Shown here piece by piece: positions 1-8,900 of a stretch of DNA of 14,046 nucleotides (position 1 is its first letter; the number at the start of each line of letters is the position of its first letter). The notes beneath the pieces were generated by a model. The model saw nothing but the letters and a program-made list of their open reading frames with translations, was not told the DNA's origin and did not search any database. The translations under genes and the position numbers were made by a program. Source of the stretch: Rikenellaceae bacterium (GTDB lineage: Bacteria; Bacteroidota; Bacteroidia; Bacteroidales; UBA932); assembly GCA_003542575.1 (NCBI GenBank), contig DPKJ01000008.1, positions 1 to 14,046 on the forward strand, written 5' to 3'.

Positions 1-225
1 CTACGATGTGTGCTCTCTTTTTTATTGGGAATAAAAGTGGAAATATCATATTTCTGTTTGAGATGTCAAATTTTATTTTATATTTACACTCGGTTTAGCT
101 GTACTATAACAGGCTTATTTCTAAAATTTTGAATGCCCCTTGTCAAAATTTGTTTAGCACTTCTAAGCTAAATAACAATATATAAAAGAACCTTTTACTT
201 AATTGTTAACCTAAATTTAAAATCT
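1..225. other. Non-coding leader upstream of susC-1
   Basis: No convincing coding region is visible in these AT-rich 225 bases, and nothing identifies the gene that must lie further upstream. The stretch holds a promoter-like pair of boxes (57-60 and 79-86) and a box at 201-215 that is repeated in front of the second susC gene. If the promoter call is right, the mRNA leader would be roughly 130 nt long, enough to host regulation in the leader, but I see no strong hairpin or recognisable riboswitch in it. Confidence 0.6.
57..86 (+). promoter_or_regulatory. Candidate Bacteroidota-type promoter for susC-1
   Basis: TTTG at 57-60 is followed after 18 bp by TATATTTA at 79-86. This resembles the Bacteroidota housekeeping promoter (TTTG near -33, TAnnTTTG near -7), with an A in place of the final G. 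The stretch 72-88 matches 5792-5808, in the leader of the second susC gene, at about 15 of 17 positions, which supports a functional role. The region is AT-rich, so chance matches are common. Confidence 0.35.
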
Positions 226-237
226 ATGTATGTTTCA
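201..237 (+). promoter_or_regulatory. Shared susC leader box and first codons, copy 1
   Basis: AATTGTTAACCTAAA (201-215) is followed by ten variable bases and then ATGTATGTTTCA (226-237), the first four codons of susC-1. Copy 2 at 5943-5979 has the same box with one difference, exactly the same distance from box to ATG, and the identical first twelve coding bases. The box contains the palindrome GTTAAC. It is not Shine-Dalgarno-like. Possible roles are translation initiation, binding of a regulator or small RNA, or part of the lineage's standard susC leader. Confidence 0.55.
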
Positions 238-3200
238 AAAAAACCGGCTTGTCGGTGCGTTCATCTCGCACTGTCGGCAATCGCTGTTATTATGTTCTGC
301 GGAACATTGTCAGCTCAGAACATAAGGATTACCGGAAGGGTAACCGACAGGGCTAATCTGCCTCTTGTTGGTGTATCTGTTATTGTTGACGGCACCAGAA
401 CCGGAATTGCAACTGATTTGCAAGGTTCCTATGCCATCAATGCTCCCGGTAACGCTACTTTGGTATTTTCTGCCATAGGTATGGAGACTCAGAGAATACC
501 GGTTAATAACCGAACCTTAATCAATGTAGTCATGCTTGAAGATGCTGTTCTTCTTGAAGAGCTTGTTGTTGTAGGTTACGGAACTCAAAAGAAAGAGAAC
601 CTTACGGGAGCGGTATCCACTGTTGATACCAAGCTGCTTGAATCAAGACCAATTGCCGACGTCGGCAGAGGTCTTCAGGGGTCAACACCTGGTTTGAACG
701 TTGTGATTCCGAGTGGTGAAATAGGCTCTGATCCAATTATTAAAATCCGCGGTCAATTTGGATCAATGCAGGGAGGAGCATCTCCACTGATTTTAATGGA
801 TAACGTAGAAATACCTTCTATCCAAATGATTAACCCGGATGATATTGAGTCTATTTCTATTCTTAAAGATGCTGCATCTGCTTCAATCTATGGTGCTAAA
901 GCTGCATTTGGTGTAATTCTTATTACAACCAAAAAAGGGGCTAAAACAGAAAGTGTTAATGTTAGTTATTCCGCAAATGTCTCTTTTCAGAACCTTTCTA
1001 AAAAAATTGAAATGGGAGGTATAGATGCTCTTGAATACACATTGCTTGCAATGGAGAGAGCCGGAGCGGTTGTATCAGGTGCTTTCTGGTATGTTACCAG
1101 AGAAGGTTTCGAAAAAGCAAAAATATGGGATCAGAAGTGGGGAAATGTTGTAAAACCTGATGATCCTTCACTTTATGGACGGGACTGGTATGTTGATGCA
1201 AACGGATACAAAATTGGTCTCAGAACTTACGACCCATATGACTATATGGTTAAAGAGTGGACACCCACTCAAACTCATAATCTGTCAGTTAACGGTAAAA
1301 GTGGTAAAACAGACTATAATATTGGTATAGGATATTTAGACCAGACCGGTATTATCAAACCATCTCCTGTTGATGATTTCAGACGGTTTAACGGCTCAAT
1401 AAGGGTTGGAACCGATGTGAAAAAATGGCTGCGGGTATATGCAGGAAGTATGTACTCTAAACGCATTAAAAGGTATGCATATGCAACTAACTCTACAACT
1501 GCCGACCCATGGTTGTATATATACAGATGGGGTCCAACCTATCCGATGACTACAGAAGATGGTGATCCGATGAGAAGCCCTGCCTATGAAATGTCGGCAT
1601 CAAATACTGCTACCATGGAGACAAACTACACAAGTTTGAATGGGGGCTTTAACATAACTCCCATGAAAGATTGGAAAATTAATTTTGATTTTACCCATGC
1701 CAATCAGGAGTATATGAATAAAAGGCCGGGAACAAGGTTTACCGCCAGAAACACTTGGACGGCACCTATACCAAAGCTTGACGCAAACGGAAATCGTATT
1801 TATGTAAATGATTCTGGCCAGGAGGTACCAATGGGCACTGCAGGTGCAATGCCGGCTTTCAGATTGAGTATGGACACCTATACTGCAGTTGGTGCAAACC
1901 CTGACCATGTTTACAGAATTGCACAGAATGACCAGTGGAACACAATAAATCTTAATACAACATACAACCTTAATATCAAGGATGTTCACATGTTCAAATT
2001 CCTGTTGGGTATGAACCGGGTAGGATACGAACGGGCTAATAATTGGTCTCAAATTACACAACTGATTGACTATACAAATCCTCAATTTAACCTTGCAACA
2101 GGTACTCAAACATCCGGAGGCAATGAATATTGGGATTCTCAACTAGGTTTTTACAGTAGAGTAAACTACAACTATAAAGAGAGATATCTTTTGGAGGCAA
2201 ATCTCAGATATGACGGGACATCAAAATTCCCGACTGATTTACAGTGGCGTTGGTTCCCTGCATTTTCAGGTGCATGGCGTATAAACGAGGAACCTTGGAT
2301 GGAGTGGGCCAGACCTAAATTGAGTGCTCTGAAAATCAGAGCTTCATGGGGTACCATTGGTGACCAATCTGTAAGTAACTCCCTTTATATTCCAACCATG
2401 AGCGGTTCGTATAACGCCTGGCTGATTTCCAACGCAAGACTTTATCAGTTTGGAACACCGGGTTCGGTATCTGCTGCAATCACATGGCAGGACATTACAA
2501 ATCTTGACCTGGGTATTGATGCACGTTTTTTCAAAAGTGCTTTGGGAATTTCTGTCGGATGGTTTAGACGCGACACCGAGAATATGATAGTTCCACAGGA
2601 GGGACTACCGACCACTTACGGAACAAGTGCTCCTCAAAGTAATTTTGGTTCTTTAAGAACCAAAGGTTTTGAAATAGAGGCCGATTACAACAAACGATTT
2701 AAAAACGGCTTAGGTATTAATCTATATGCTTCATTATCAGACGCGATAACTAAAATCACTAAGTACGGAACCACAAACAGCATTGACTCCTGGTATGTTG
2801 GCAAAACCTATGGTGAGATATGGGGCTACGAAACAGACAGGCTGTTTCAGGTATCGGATTTTGAATTAGGCACAGATGGAAAGCCAGTAACAACAACATC
2901 TACAGATGGATACACCGTTAATAAATTTGTAAATCCAAACATGGCAACTCAGGGAAGGCTTCAGTCAGGAACCTTTAGGTTTGGTCCCGGAGACGTAAAA
3001 TACAAAGATCTTAATGGAGACGGAATCATTACACCCGGAAACAGGCTTCTTGTAAATGCCAACGGTGAACCTGATTATGGTGACCTAAAGATAATCGGAA
3101 ACTCAACTCCAAGATACGAATACAGCTTCAGGGCCGGTCTCGACTATAAGGGATTTGATGCATCGGTATTTATACAGGGAATTGGGCAACGCAAAATCTG

Positions 3201-3639
3201 GGGAGATGGTTTTCTTGCTATAGCAGGTTATAACCCGTCTAATGGAGCGATGCCTCAGGCTATTGCCGGCAATTTCTGGAAAGAAGACAGAACGGATGCG
3301 TTCTATCCTTCTGCATATAGTGTAGGGCAGGCAAATGTGCTTAATATGCAGGTTCAGTCAAGATATCTGTTGAATATGGCCTATCTGAGAGTTAAGAATA
3401 TCACATTCGGATACACTATCCCTCAACAACTGCTCAAAAAATTTGATATTAAAAAACTACGCGTTTATGCTGCATTGGAAAACTTCTTTACTTTCGATCA
3501 TTTGGGGACTCTCCCAATTGATCCGGAAGAGGTAAGCGGATATTCAATGTGGAACGAATCTAACTACAATCTTGGTCGTACCGGAAATGGCGTTCCTACG
3601 TTTAAGAGTGCGTCATTCGGTATTCAGCTAAACTTCTAA
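226..3639 (+). CDS. SusC/RagA-family TonB-linked outer membrane transporter (pair 1)
   Basis: This is a TonB-dependent outer-membrane channel that imports a ligand captured by its SusD partner. Residues 1-30 form a signal peptide with likely cleavage after LSA, before Gln31. Residues 33-110 are a carboxypeptidase-regulatory-like domain (GRVTD, then GTRTGIATDLQG, then VFSAIGM). The subtype-defining stretch VVVGYGTQKKENLTGAVS begins at about 114 and leads into the plug. The plug ends in the family signature INPDDIESISILKDAASASI, then YGAKAAFGVILITTKKG (about 202-238). The rest is barrel, with a DLNGDGII loop at 928-935, and it ends in Phe, as outer-membrane barrels do. There is no STN signalling domain, so control through a FecR-type anti-sigma factor is not indicated. 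Two plug positions are unusual: MDNVEIP replaces the common VDGV type, and AKAAFG replaces SRAANG. Length (1137 aa) is normal. The start is supported by the leader and codons shared with the gene at 5968. Substrate unknown. Confidence 0.95.
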   Translation: MYVSKKPACRCVHLALSAIAVIMFCGTLSAQNIRITGRVTDRANLPLVGVSVIVDGTRTGIATDLQGSYAINAPGNATLVFSAIGMETQRIPVNNRTLINVVMLEDAVLLEELVVVGYGTQKKENLTGAVSTVDTKLLESRPIADVGRGLQGSTPGLNVVIPSGEIGSDPIIKIRGQFGSMQGGASPLILMDNVEIPSIQMINPDDIESISILKDAASASIYGAKAAFGVILITTKKGAKTESVNVSYSANVSFQNLSKKIEMGGIDALEYTLLAMERAGAVVSGAFWYVTREGFEKAKIWDQKWGNVVKPDDPSLYGRDWYVDANGYKIGLRTYDPYDYMVKEWTPTQTHNLSVNGKSGKTDYNIGIGYLDQTGIIKPSPVDDFRRFNGSIRVGTDVKKWLRVYAGSMYSKRIKRYAYATNSTTADPWLYIYRWGPTYPMTTEDGDPMRSPAYEMSASNTATMETNYTSLNGGFNITPMKDWKINFDFTHANQEYMNKRPGTRFTARNTWTAPIPKLDANGNRIYVNDSGQEVPMGTAGAMPAFRLSMDTYTAVGANPDHVYRIAQNDQWNTINLNTTYNLNIKDVHMFKFLLGMNRVGYERANNWSQITQLIDYTNPQFNLATGTQTSGGNEYWDSQLGFYSRVNYNYKERYLLEANLRYDGTSKFPTDLQWRWFPAFSGAWRINEEPWMEWARPKLSALKIRASWGTIGDQSVSNSLYIPTMSGSYNAWLISNARLYQFGTPGSVSAAITWQDITNLDLGIDARFFKSALGISVGWFRRDTENMIVPQEGLPTTYGTSAPQSNFGSLRTKGFEIEADYNKRFKNGLGINLYASLSDAITKITKYGTTNSIDSWYVGKTYGEIWGYETDRLFQVSDFELGTDGKPVTTTSTDGYTVNKFVNPNMATQGRLQSGTFRFGPGDVKYKDLNGDGIITPGNRLLVNANGEPDYGDLKIIGNSTPRYEYSFRAGLDYKGFDASVFIQGIGQRKIWGDGFLAIAGYNPSNGAMPQAIAGNFWKEDRTDAFYPSAYSVGQANVLNMQVQSRYLLNMAYLRVKNITFGYTIPQQLLKKFDIKKLRVYAALENFFTFDHLGTLPIDPEEVSGYSMWNESNYNLGRTGNGVPTFKSASFGIQLNF

Positions 3640-3641
3640 AA

Positions 3642-5486
3642 ATGGATATTATGAAAAAGTACAAGATTATATTATTATTTGTAACCGCCATCGTTTTTAC
3701 AGGTTGTAGCGAATTTCTTGACAGACAGTCGAAAACAACCATGAACGACGGCAACTACTGGACAAGTGAAAATAACCTAAGATTATTTGCAAACGGGTTT
3801 TATCCTAACTACTTTGTGGGATATAACTCTGCCTGGGGAGTAGATTATGCTCCTTTAAGAGGTTATTACTTTTCAGATGATGTAACATCAACCGGAAAAC
3901 AATCGGGATTTGAAACAACAGCTCCCGCATCAAGGGCATCTACAAGTGAGTCTCCCTCTATGCTTATCACCTACGCAGGACCAAGCTGGAATTTTGCCTA
4001 TGTTAGAAAGTCCAATCTTTTCCTGGAAAGGATTGATGGGATGAAAGATAAATATATAACATCAGAGGCTTACCAACACTGGAGTGCAGTTGCCAGATTT
4101 TTCAGAGGGTATGAATATCACAGGCTTGTGAGCGTATTCGGGAATGTACCTTACTATGATAAGGTGGTAGGAGATACCGAACTTGACCTTCTGTTCAAAG
4201 ACAGAGATGATAGAGCAATGGTCATGGATAAGGTATATGATGATTTTGTTTATGTTATGGCCAACATGAGAACGGCAGATGGCAACAATCAGTATCTAAA
4301 CAGATATATTGCAGCAAGTTTTATTTCCCGTTTTATGCTTTTTGAAGGAACATGGCAGAAATATCATCTTAACAATAACGATAAAGCCAAAAAGTATCTT
4401 GAACTGGCTGTTTCTGCTGCTAACTATGTAATGTCTTCTGGCAAATTCACCTTTACCAGTGATTTTCGATCACTGTTCGGATCTCAGGATTTGGCATCCA
4501 ACAAAGAGGTTATTATGTACAGACACTATGATGCTGCCCTAACCATTACACACCATGTTGCCTCATACTCTAACATAACAGAGAGTCAGAACCCGGGACC
4601 AAACCTCTCTCTGATTAAGAGCTTTATTTGTAAAGATGGCAAACCATACAAGCTTTCGACAGTTGCAAATGCAGACCAACTTGACATTCCTAATCTACTT
4701 GTTACCAGAGACCCTCGTTTTGAGGCCACTTTCTGGAAAGCACCTAGAAAAGAGTCAGCAACACTGCTGTATGCCTGCAAATTTATTGACAGAGCAGGTC
4801 CAACTTATGCCGGAGGTACATACCCTTCAATGTATGGTTCAAACACCAATACCAATGATGCTCCTGTGATAAGGCTTGCAGAGGTTGTTCTAAACTGGCT
4901 TGAGGCAAAGGCTGAACTTGCAACTATGGGAGGAGCTGCTGTTTCACAGAGTGATATTGATGCCTCAATTAATGCAATAAGAAACCGCCCCCTTGATGCA
5001 ACTGCTATTGCAAACGGTGTTACAAAGACAGCACCATTATTGTTAAGTGCTTTACCAAACGATCCAGACAGAGATCCTGATGTTCCTGCCTTGATTTGGG
5101 AGATTCGCCGCGAAAGAAGAATGGAGTTTATCTTCGAACACACCAGACTACTGGATATCAAAAGGTGGAAGAAGATTAACTACATGAGAGGTTCTGCTAA
5201 CCCGGATAATCTGCTTGGCCCATGGGTTAACTTCCCTGTTGAATTTACAGAGTGGCTTGTAGCTGCAAAAGTCGGGAAACTTCAGGTTAAAAAGGCAGAC
5301 GGAACAGTAGTTACCTATAGCGGAACAAATGCTGCAAATATGGTTGGTTATTACATCCCTGAAAACATTTCGGACAGAGATGCGTTTACCGATAGGGTAT
5401 ATCTGGCTCCGCTTGGTAATACTCAAATAAGTCAGTACACAGATAAGGGTTATACTCTGACTCAAAACCCTGGATGGGCTAATTGA
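3642..5486 (+). CDS. SusD/RagB-family surface lipoprotein (pair 1)
   Basis: This is the ligand-binding lid of the transporter encoded just upstream. The first ATG lies 2 bp after the susC stop, so the two are certainly co-transcribed and probably translationally coupled. An in-frame ATG at 3651 (MKKYKII) gives a more typical signal peptide and may be the true start. The lipobox FTGC places the lipidated cysteine at residue 22. Glu24 and Asp27 follow closely, compatible with surface export. The family C-terminal signatures are clear: IRLAEVVLNWLEAKAEL at about 410-426, and RRERRMEFIFEHTRLLDIKRW at 489-509, which is the canonical RagB/SusD arginine-rich helix. The N-terminal part fits the SusD-like helical (TPR-like) domain. 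The length of 614 aa is ordinary for the family. A terminator follows at 5522. The ligand cannot be inferred from sequence alone. Confidence 0.94.
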   Translation: MDIMKKYKIILLFVTAIVFTGCSEFLDRQSKTTMNDGNYWTSENNLRLFANGFYPNYFVGYNSAWGVDYAPLRGYYFSDDVTSTGKQSGFETTAPASRASTSESPSMLITYAGPSWNFAYVRKSNLFLERIDGMKDKYITSEAYQHWSAVARFFRGYEYHRLVSVFGNVPYYDKVVGDTELDLLFKDRDDRAMVMDKVYDDFVYVMANMRTADGNNQYLNRYIAASFISRFMLFEGTWQKYHLNNNDKAKKYLELAVSAANYVMSSGKFTFTSDFRSLFGSQDLASNKEVIMYRHYDAALTITHHVASYSNITESQNPGPNLSLIKSFICKDGKPYKLSTVANADQLDIPNLLVTRDPRFEATFWKAPRKESATLLYACKFIDRAGPTYAGGTYPSMYGSNTNTNDAPVIRLAEVVLNWLEAKAELATMGGAAVSQSDIDASINAIRNRPLDATAIANGVTKTAPLLLSALPNDPDRDPDVPALIWEIRRERRMEFIFEHTRLLDIKRWKKINYMRGSANPDNLLGPWVNFPVEFTEWLVAAKVGKLQVKKADGTVVTYSGTNAANMVGYYIPENISDRDAFTDRVYLAPLGNTQISQYTDKGYTLTQNPGWAN

Positions 5487-5521
5487 TCTGAAAGTGTAAT
5501 TATTTAAGCAATTCTTTTACT

Positions 5522-5557
5522 ATGGCTGCATCACAAAAATGGTGCAGCCATTTTTTT
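5522..5557 (+). terminator. Intrinsic terminator after pair 1
   Basis: A 12-bp stem pairs 5522-5533 (ATGGCTGCATCA) with 5540-5551 (TGGTGCAGCCAT), with one G-U wobble and a six-base loop CAAAAA. Seven T residues follow at 5551-5557. It lies 36 bp after the stop codon of the first susD gene, so most transcription of pair 1 should end here. Confidence 0.92.
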
Positions 5558-5791
5558 ATTAATTAAAAATATAACAACACAGCATGTGTTTTTATTGTGG
5601 ATAAATTGATAATTAGGCACTTAAAAACAAGCCACTTGCTTACGATTTGTTATAAAATCATTGACATATGAAACTATTGGGACATTCCTCTCTATCGTTT
5701 GCTTATTCATTTAAAACAAATTGCATTTTATAGTGTAAATATGATAGATTATTAATGTAAAGAATGATATTTATGTATGTAAATTGAAAAA

Positions 5792-5808
5792 TTTATTTTA
5801 ATTTTACA
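5792..5808 (+). promoter_or_regulatory. Promoter-like segment shared with susC-1 leader
   Basis: TTTATTTTA, two variable bases, then TTTACA matches 72-88 at about 15 of 17 positions, at a similar distance from the start codon (176 bp here, 154 bp in front of susC-1). TAATTTTA at 5799-5806 could serve as a degenerate -7 box, but no TTTG lies at the expected distance upstream. The match is partly favoured by AT richness. Confidence 0.3.
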
Positions 5809-5812
5809 TCTC

Positions 5813-5865
5813 ATAAAACTGAGTTATAGCTTGAGATTATTAAGTGTTTGTGTGATAAAACTCAG
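5813..5865. repeat. Direct repeat ATAAAACT(G/C)AG, possible paired operator
   Basis: ATAAAACTGAG at 5813-5823 recurs as ATAAAACTCAG at 5855-5865, one mismatch in 11. The offset is 42 bp, close to four helical turns, so both copies would face the same side of DNA. The single difference also makes CTGAGTT (5819-5825) and AACTCAG (5859-5865) a 7-bp inverted repeat. It sits upstream of the second susC start, where a dimeric or two-component regulator could bind. Binding is not shown by sequence alone. Confidence 0.35.
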
Positions 5866-5881
5866 GAAATCCATAAAATCG

Positions 5882-5920
5882 TTATAATTAATTTAATAAT
5901 AGTTGTAAATTATAATTAAT
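5882..5920. repeat. Perfect 11-bp direct repeat TTATAATTAAT
   Basis: TTATAATTAAT occurs at 5882-5892 and again at 5910-5920, 28 bp apart. A nine-base version, TTATAATTA, ends at the first base of the start codon of the peptidase gene (11202-11210). The motif is purely A and T in an AT-rich gap, so coincidence is plausible. Confidence 0.25.
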
Positions 5921-5942
5921 CAAACCAAATTTTTAAAAATTC

Positions 5943-5979
5943 AATCGTTAACCTAAAAATTTAATTTATGTATGTTTCA
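5943..5979 (+). promoter_or_regulatory. Shared susC leader box and first codons, copy 2
   Basis: AATCGTTAACCTAAA (5943-5957) is followed by ten bases and then ATGTATGTTTCA (5968-5979). It reproduces copy 1 (201-237) with one change in the 15-base box, identical box-to-ATG spacing and identical first twelve coding bases. The intervening ten bases match at only about five positions, so conservation is confined to the box and the first codons. Confidence 0.55.
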
Positions 5980-8900
5980 CACAAACTAACCGAAAAGTGT
6001 ATGCGCTTTACACTATCGGTATTGGCCATGGTTCTGTTATCCGGAACTCTTTTGGCACAGAACATCAGGGTTTCCGGAAAAGTTACCGACAAAGCCAATC
6101 TCCCTTCGATAGGGGTTTCGGTTATGGTAGAAGGTACCAGGACCGGAGTTGCAACCGAGCTTGATGGTACTTACACCATCAGTGCACCTGGTAATGCAAC
6201 CCTTGTTTTCTCTGCAATAGGAATGCAAACACAAAGAATTCCCGTAAACAACAGATCAACAATTAATGTTGTTATGGAAGAAGATGCCCTTCTATTGGAT
6301 GATGTGGTGGTAACTGCTCTGGGTATCAGAAAAGAGAGAAAAGCACTGGGATATTCTGTTCAGGATCTAAAAAGTGACGAAATTCTAAAAAACAAACAGA
6401 CAAATGTTATAAACTCTCTTGTTGGTAAGGTTGCTGGTGTAAACGTCACTCAATCAAGTGGTGCCGCAGGTGCCGGGGCAACAATTATAATAAGGGGAGG
6501 TAACTCAGCAAGTGAAACCCGCGATAACCAACCTTTGTTTGTTGTTGATGGTGTTATTTATGATAACTCTACTCCTGCTACAGGTAGCTCGGGAACTGAC
6601 GGTGTTACAAAAAATGCAACAACATTCAGTAACCGTGTAATGGATATTAACCCTGAAGACATTGAAAGTATGTCAATACTAAAGGGTGCAGCAGCTGCTG
6701 CTCTTTATGGTTCAAGGGCAGCTGACGGAGTTGTTCTGATTACAACCAAAAAAGGTTCTGAGGGAGTTGTGAGAGTTAATTTTAACTCAAAGTACTCGTA
6801 TTCATGGATAGGTAAAGCTCCGGAAATTCAGGGAGTATATGGTCGTGGTTTGTATAACGAGGCAGGAGCTTTTACGGATTTTACCACTCAATCTTGGGGT
6901 AATCCTATTAGTGGTACAGCATACGATAATGTTGGATCATTTTTTCAGGGAGGAAATGTATTTGACAATAGTGTGAGCGTAAGCGGAGGTAGCAAAAACG
7001 GCTCCTTTTATCTTTCTGCATCTAGTTTTGAACAATCAGGTGTTGTTCCAACTACTGACTATAGTAAAACCACTTTCCGTTTTAACGGTGAGCAAAAATA
7101 CAACAAGTTTACGATAGGTGCCAACGCTGCCTATACACTTTCAAATACTAATAAAACACTCACATCTGCAGGTCTTTATAACGGAGGTGGTAATGGTGCC
7201 ATGTCTGCTCTTTATGGCTGGTCAAGAAGTGATGATGTAAGAAAGTATCTTAATGAAGATGGTACTAAGTACAGAATATTTGAAGGACTACAGGAGATTG
7301 CATCCGATGTGGAGAATCCTAACTGGATTATCAACAAGAACAAACTATCTGATAATCTTCATCGTTTTACCGGAGGTATCAACGTTAACTACGAAGTAAC
7401 GGACTGGTTTAGCATTCTCTATCGTGTAGGATATGACAACTACAACAGTGGTGCATATACATATATCGCACCAGGTGGTGCTGTTCGTGAGATTTACCAG
7501 AGAGGTCGTTTAAGCAAAGGAAGTACAGCATATGAATACATTACTTCAAATCTAATGCTTAATTTCCAAAAGAAGATTGGTGATTTTGATTTGGGATTCC
7601 TTGCTGGTCAGACAACCGAATCAACAGACAGAGTTATTCAAAATCATTGGGGGTATAATTTCCAAACTCCCGGCACCATAAGTTTTGCAAATATTATTAA
7701 CGAAAATAAGTTCTTTACTGAACGAAATATTAAGAAACGTATGGCTGGTGTATACGGTGAATTCAGGGCTGCTTACAAAAATATCGCATACCTGACAGTT
7801 ACCGGACGTAACGACTGGTCATCAACACTTCCAAAGGATAGTCGCTCATATTTCTACCCATCTGTGTCAGGTAGTTTTGTCTTCACAGAACTACTGCCAA
7901 AAAATGACATCTTATCATTTGGTAAAATAAGAGCTTCATGGGCTGAGGTAGGTAAAGATGCTGATGCATATGCCACAAACAACTATTTATGGGATCCAAA
8001 AACTGTAAGTGGAAATTATATAGGTACAGGTAACAGTTGGACCGGAGGTAGTCCGTTTCTTGTTCCGGAAATTCAAACATCTTACGAATTGGGTGCCGAG
8101 CTAAAATTCTTCGGTGGCAGATTAGGAATGGATTTCACTTATTATAATACAAGGACAGATAACCAGCTTGCAAGTCCTCGTCTTGCCCAATCAACAGGAT
8201 ACATATTCCTTACACTGAATAGTGGGTCAGTTCACAATAAAGGTATTGAGTTATCACTAAATGCTATTCCGATTGAGACCAGAGATTTCACATGGGATCT
8301 TACTCTTAACTTATCTGGTAACAGAGGTACTCTTGGAGAATTCCTTAAAGGTGTAGGCCTGTTCTATGTTACCGATGTTCAAATTGGTGGAGTAAAAGCT
8401 GCCTCAATTCCAAACGGTGGCCATTTCCTTGGTTTAACAGGTGACTATTGGGTAAGAGAAAAGAATGAAGAGGGAGTTGAGATTGAAGGTGGAAGGTATC
8501 AGATAGACCCTACTACAGGTTTGTACAACACAACCAAGGTTACTACAAATGTAGTTGGTAATCGTGAGCCGAAACTAATTGGTGGATTGAATAACAGTTT
8601 CCGTTATAAGAATCTTAATCTGTCATTCCTGTTTGATATTCGTTTAGGTGGTGATATTTATGATGGTACATCGTACTATACGACTCTTAACGGACTTCAT
8701 CCTCAAACCCTTGACAGAAATTCTGTTACTGTAGCTGGTGTTTCATCCGTTACCGGAGAACCTATTTCATACACGTATGAAAAAGGCCAGACATATTTGG
8801 TTAACAATGCTGTAAAATCAGGAGAGTATATGATTCAACAATATTGGAGAAGTTATGCGGAAAACGCTCACAACTTTGTTACTGAGACAAACTGGTTGAG

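Larger units (their letters stand above)
5487..5967. other. 481-bp AT-rich intergenic region between the two sus pairs
   Basis: I find no gene here. In order, it contains the terminator of pair 1 (5522-5557), a featureless AT-rich stretch to about 5790, a segment resembling the promoter-like region of the first susC gene (5792-5808), two short direct-repeat pairs (5813-5865 and 5882-5920), and the conserved leader box (5943-5957) before the second susC gene. A good TTTG/TAnnTTTG promoter is not evident. The length and repeats suggest pair 2 is transcribed independently and under regulation. Confidence 0.6.

Noticed and set aside
1600..2142. Antisense open frame of 180 codons inside the first susC gene
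   Set aside because: It lies wholly opposite a well-supported gene, is rich in Cys, Ile and Val with no recognisable domain, and has no promoter or leader of its own.
226..3639. FecR/ECF-sigma signalling transporter with an STN domain
   Set aside because: The region after the signal peptide is directly the carboxypeptidase-regulatory-like domain in both SusC proteins; there is no room for an STN domain and no sigma or anti-sigma gene in the window.
4457..4475. Perfect 7-bp inverted repeat CAGTGAT/ATCACTG with a five-base loop inside the first susD gene
   Set aside because: It is short, lacks a T-run and lies mid-gene; a stem of this size is expected by chance in a window of this length.
4805..5465. 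Two antisense open frames opposite the first susD gene (4805-5161 and 5148-5465)
   Set aside because: They mirror the coding strand of a clear family member and show no domain or initiation context.
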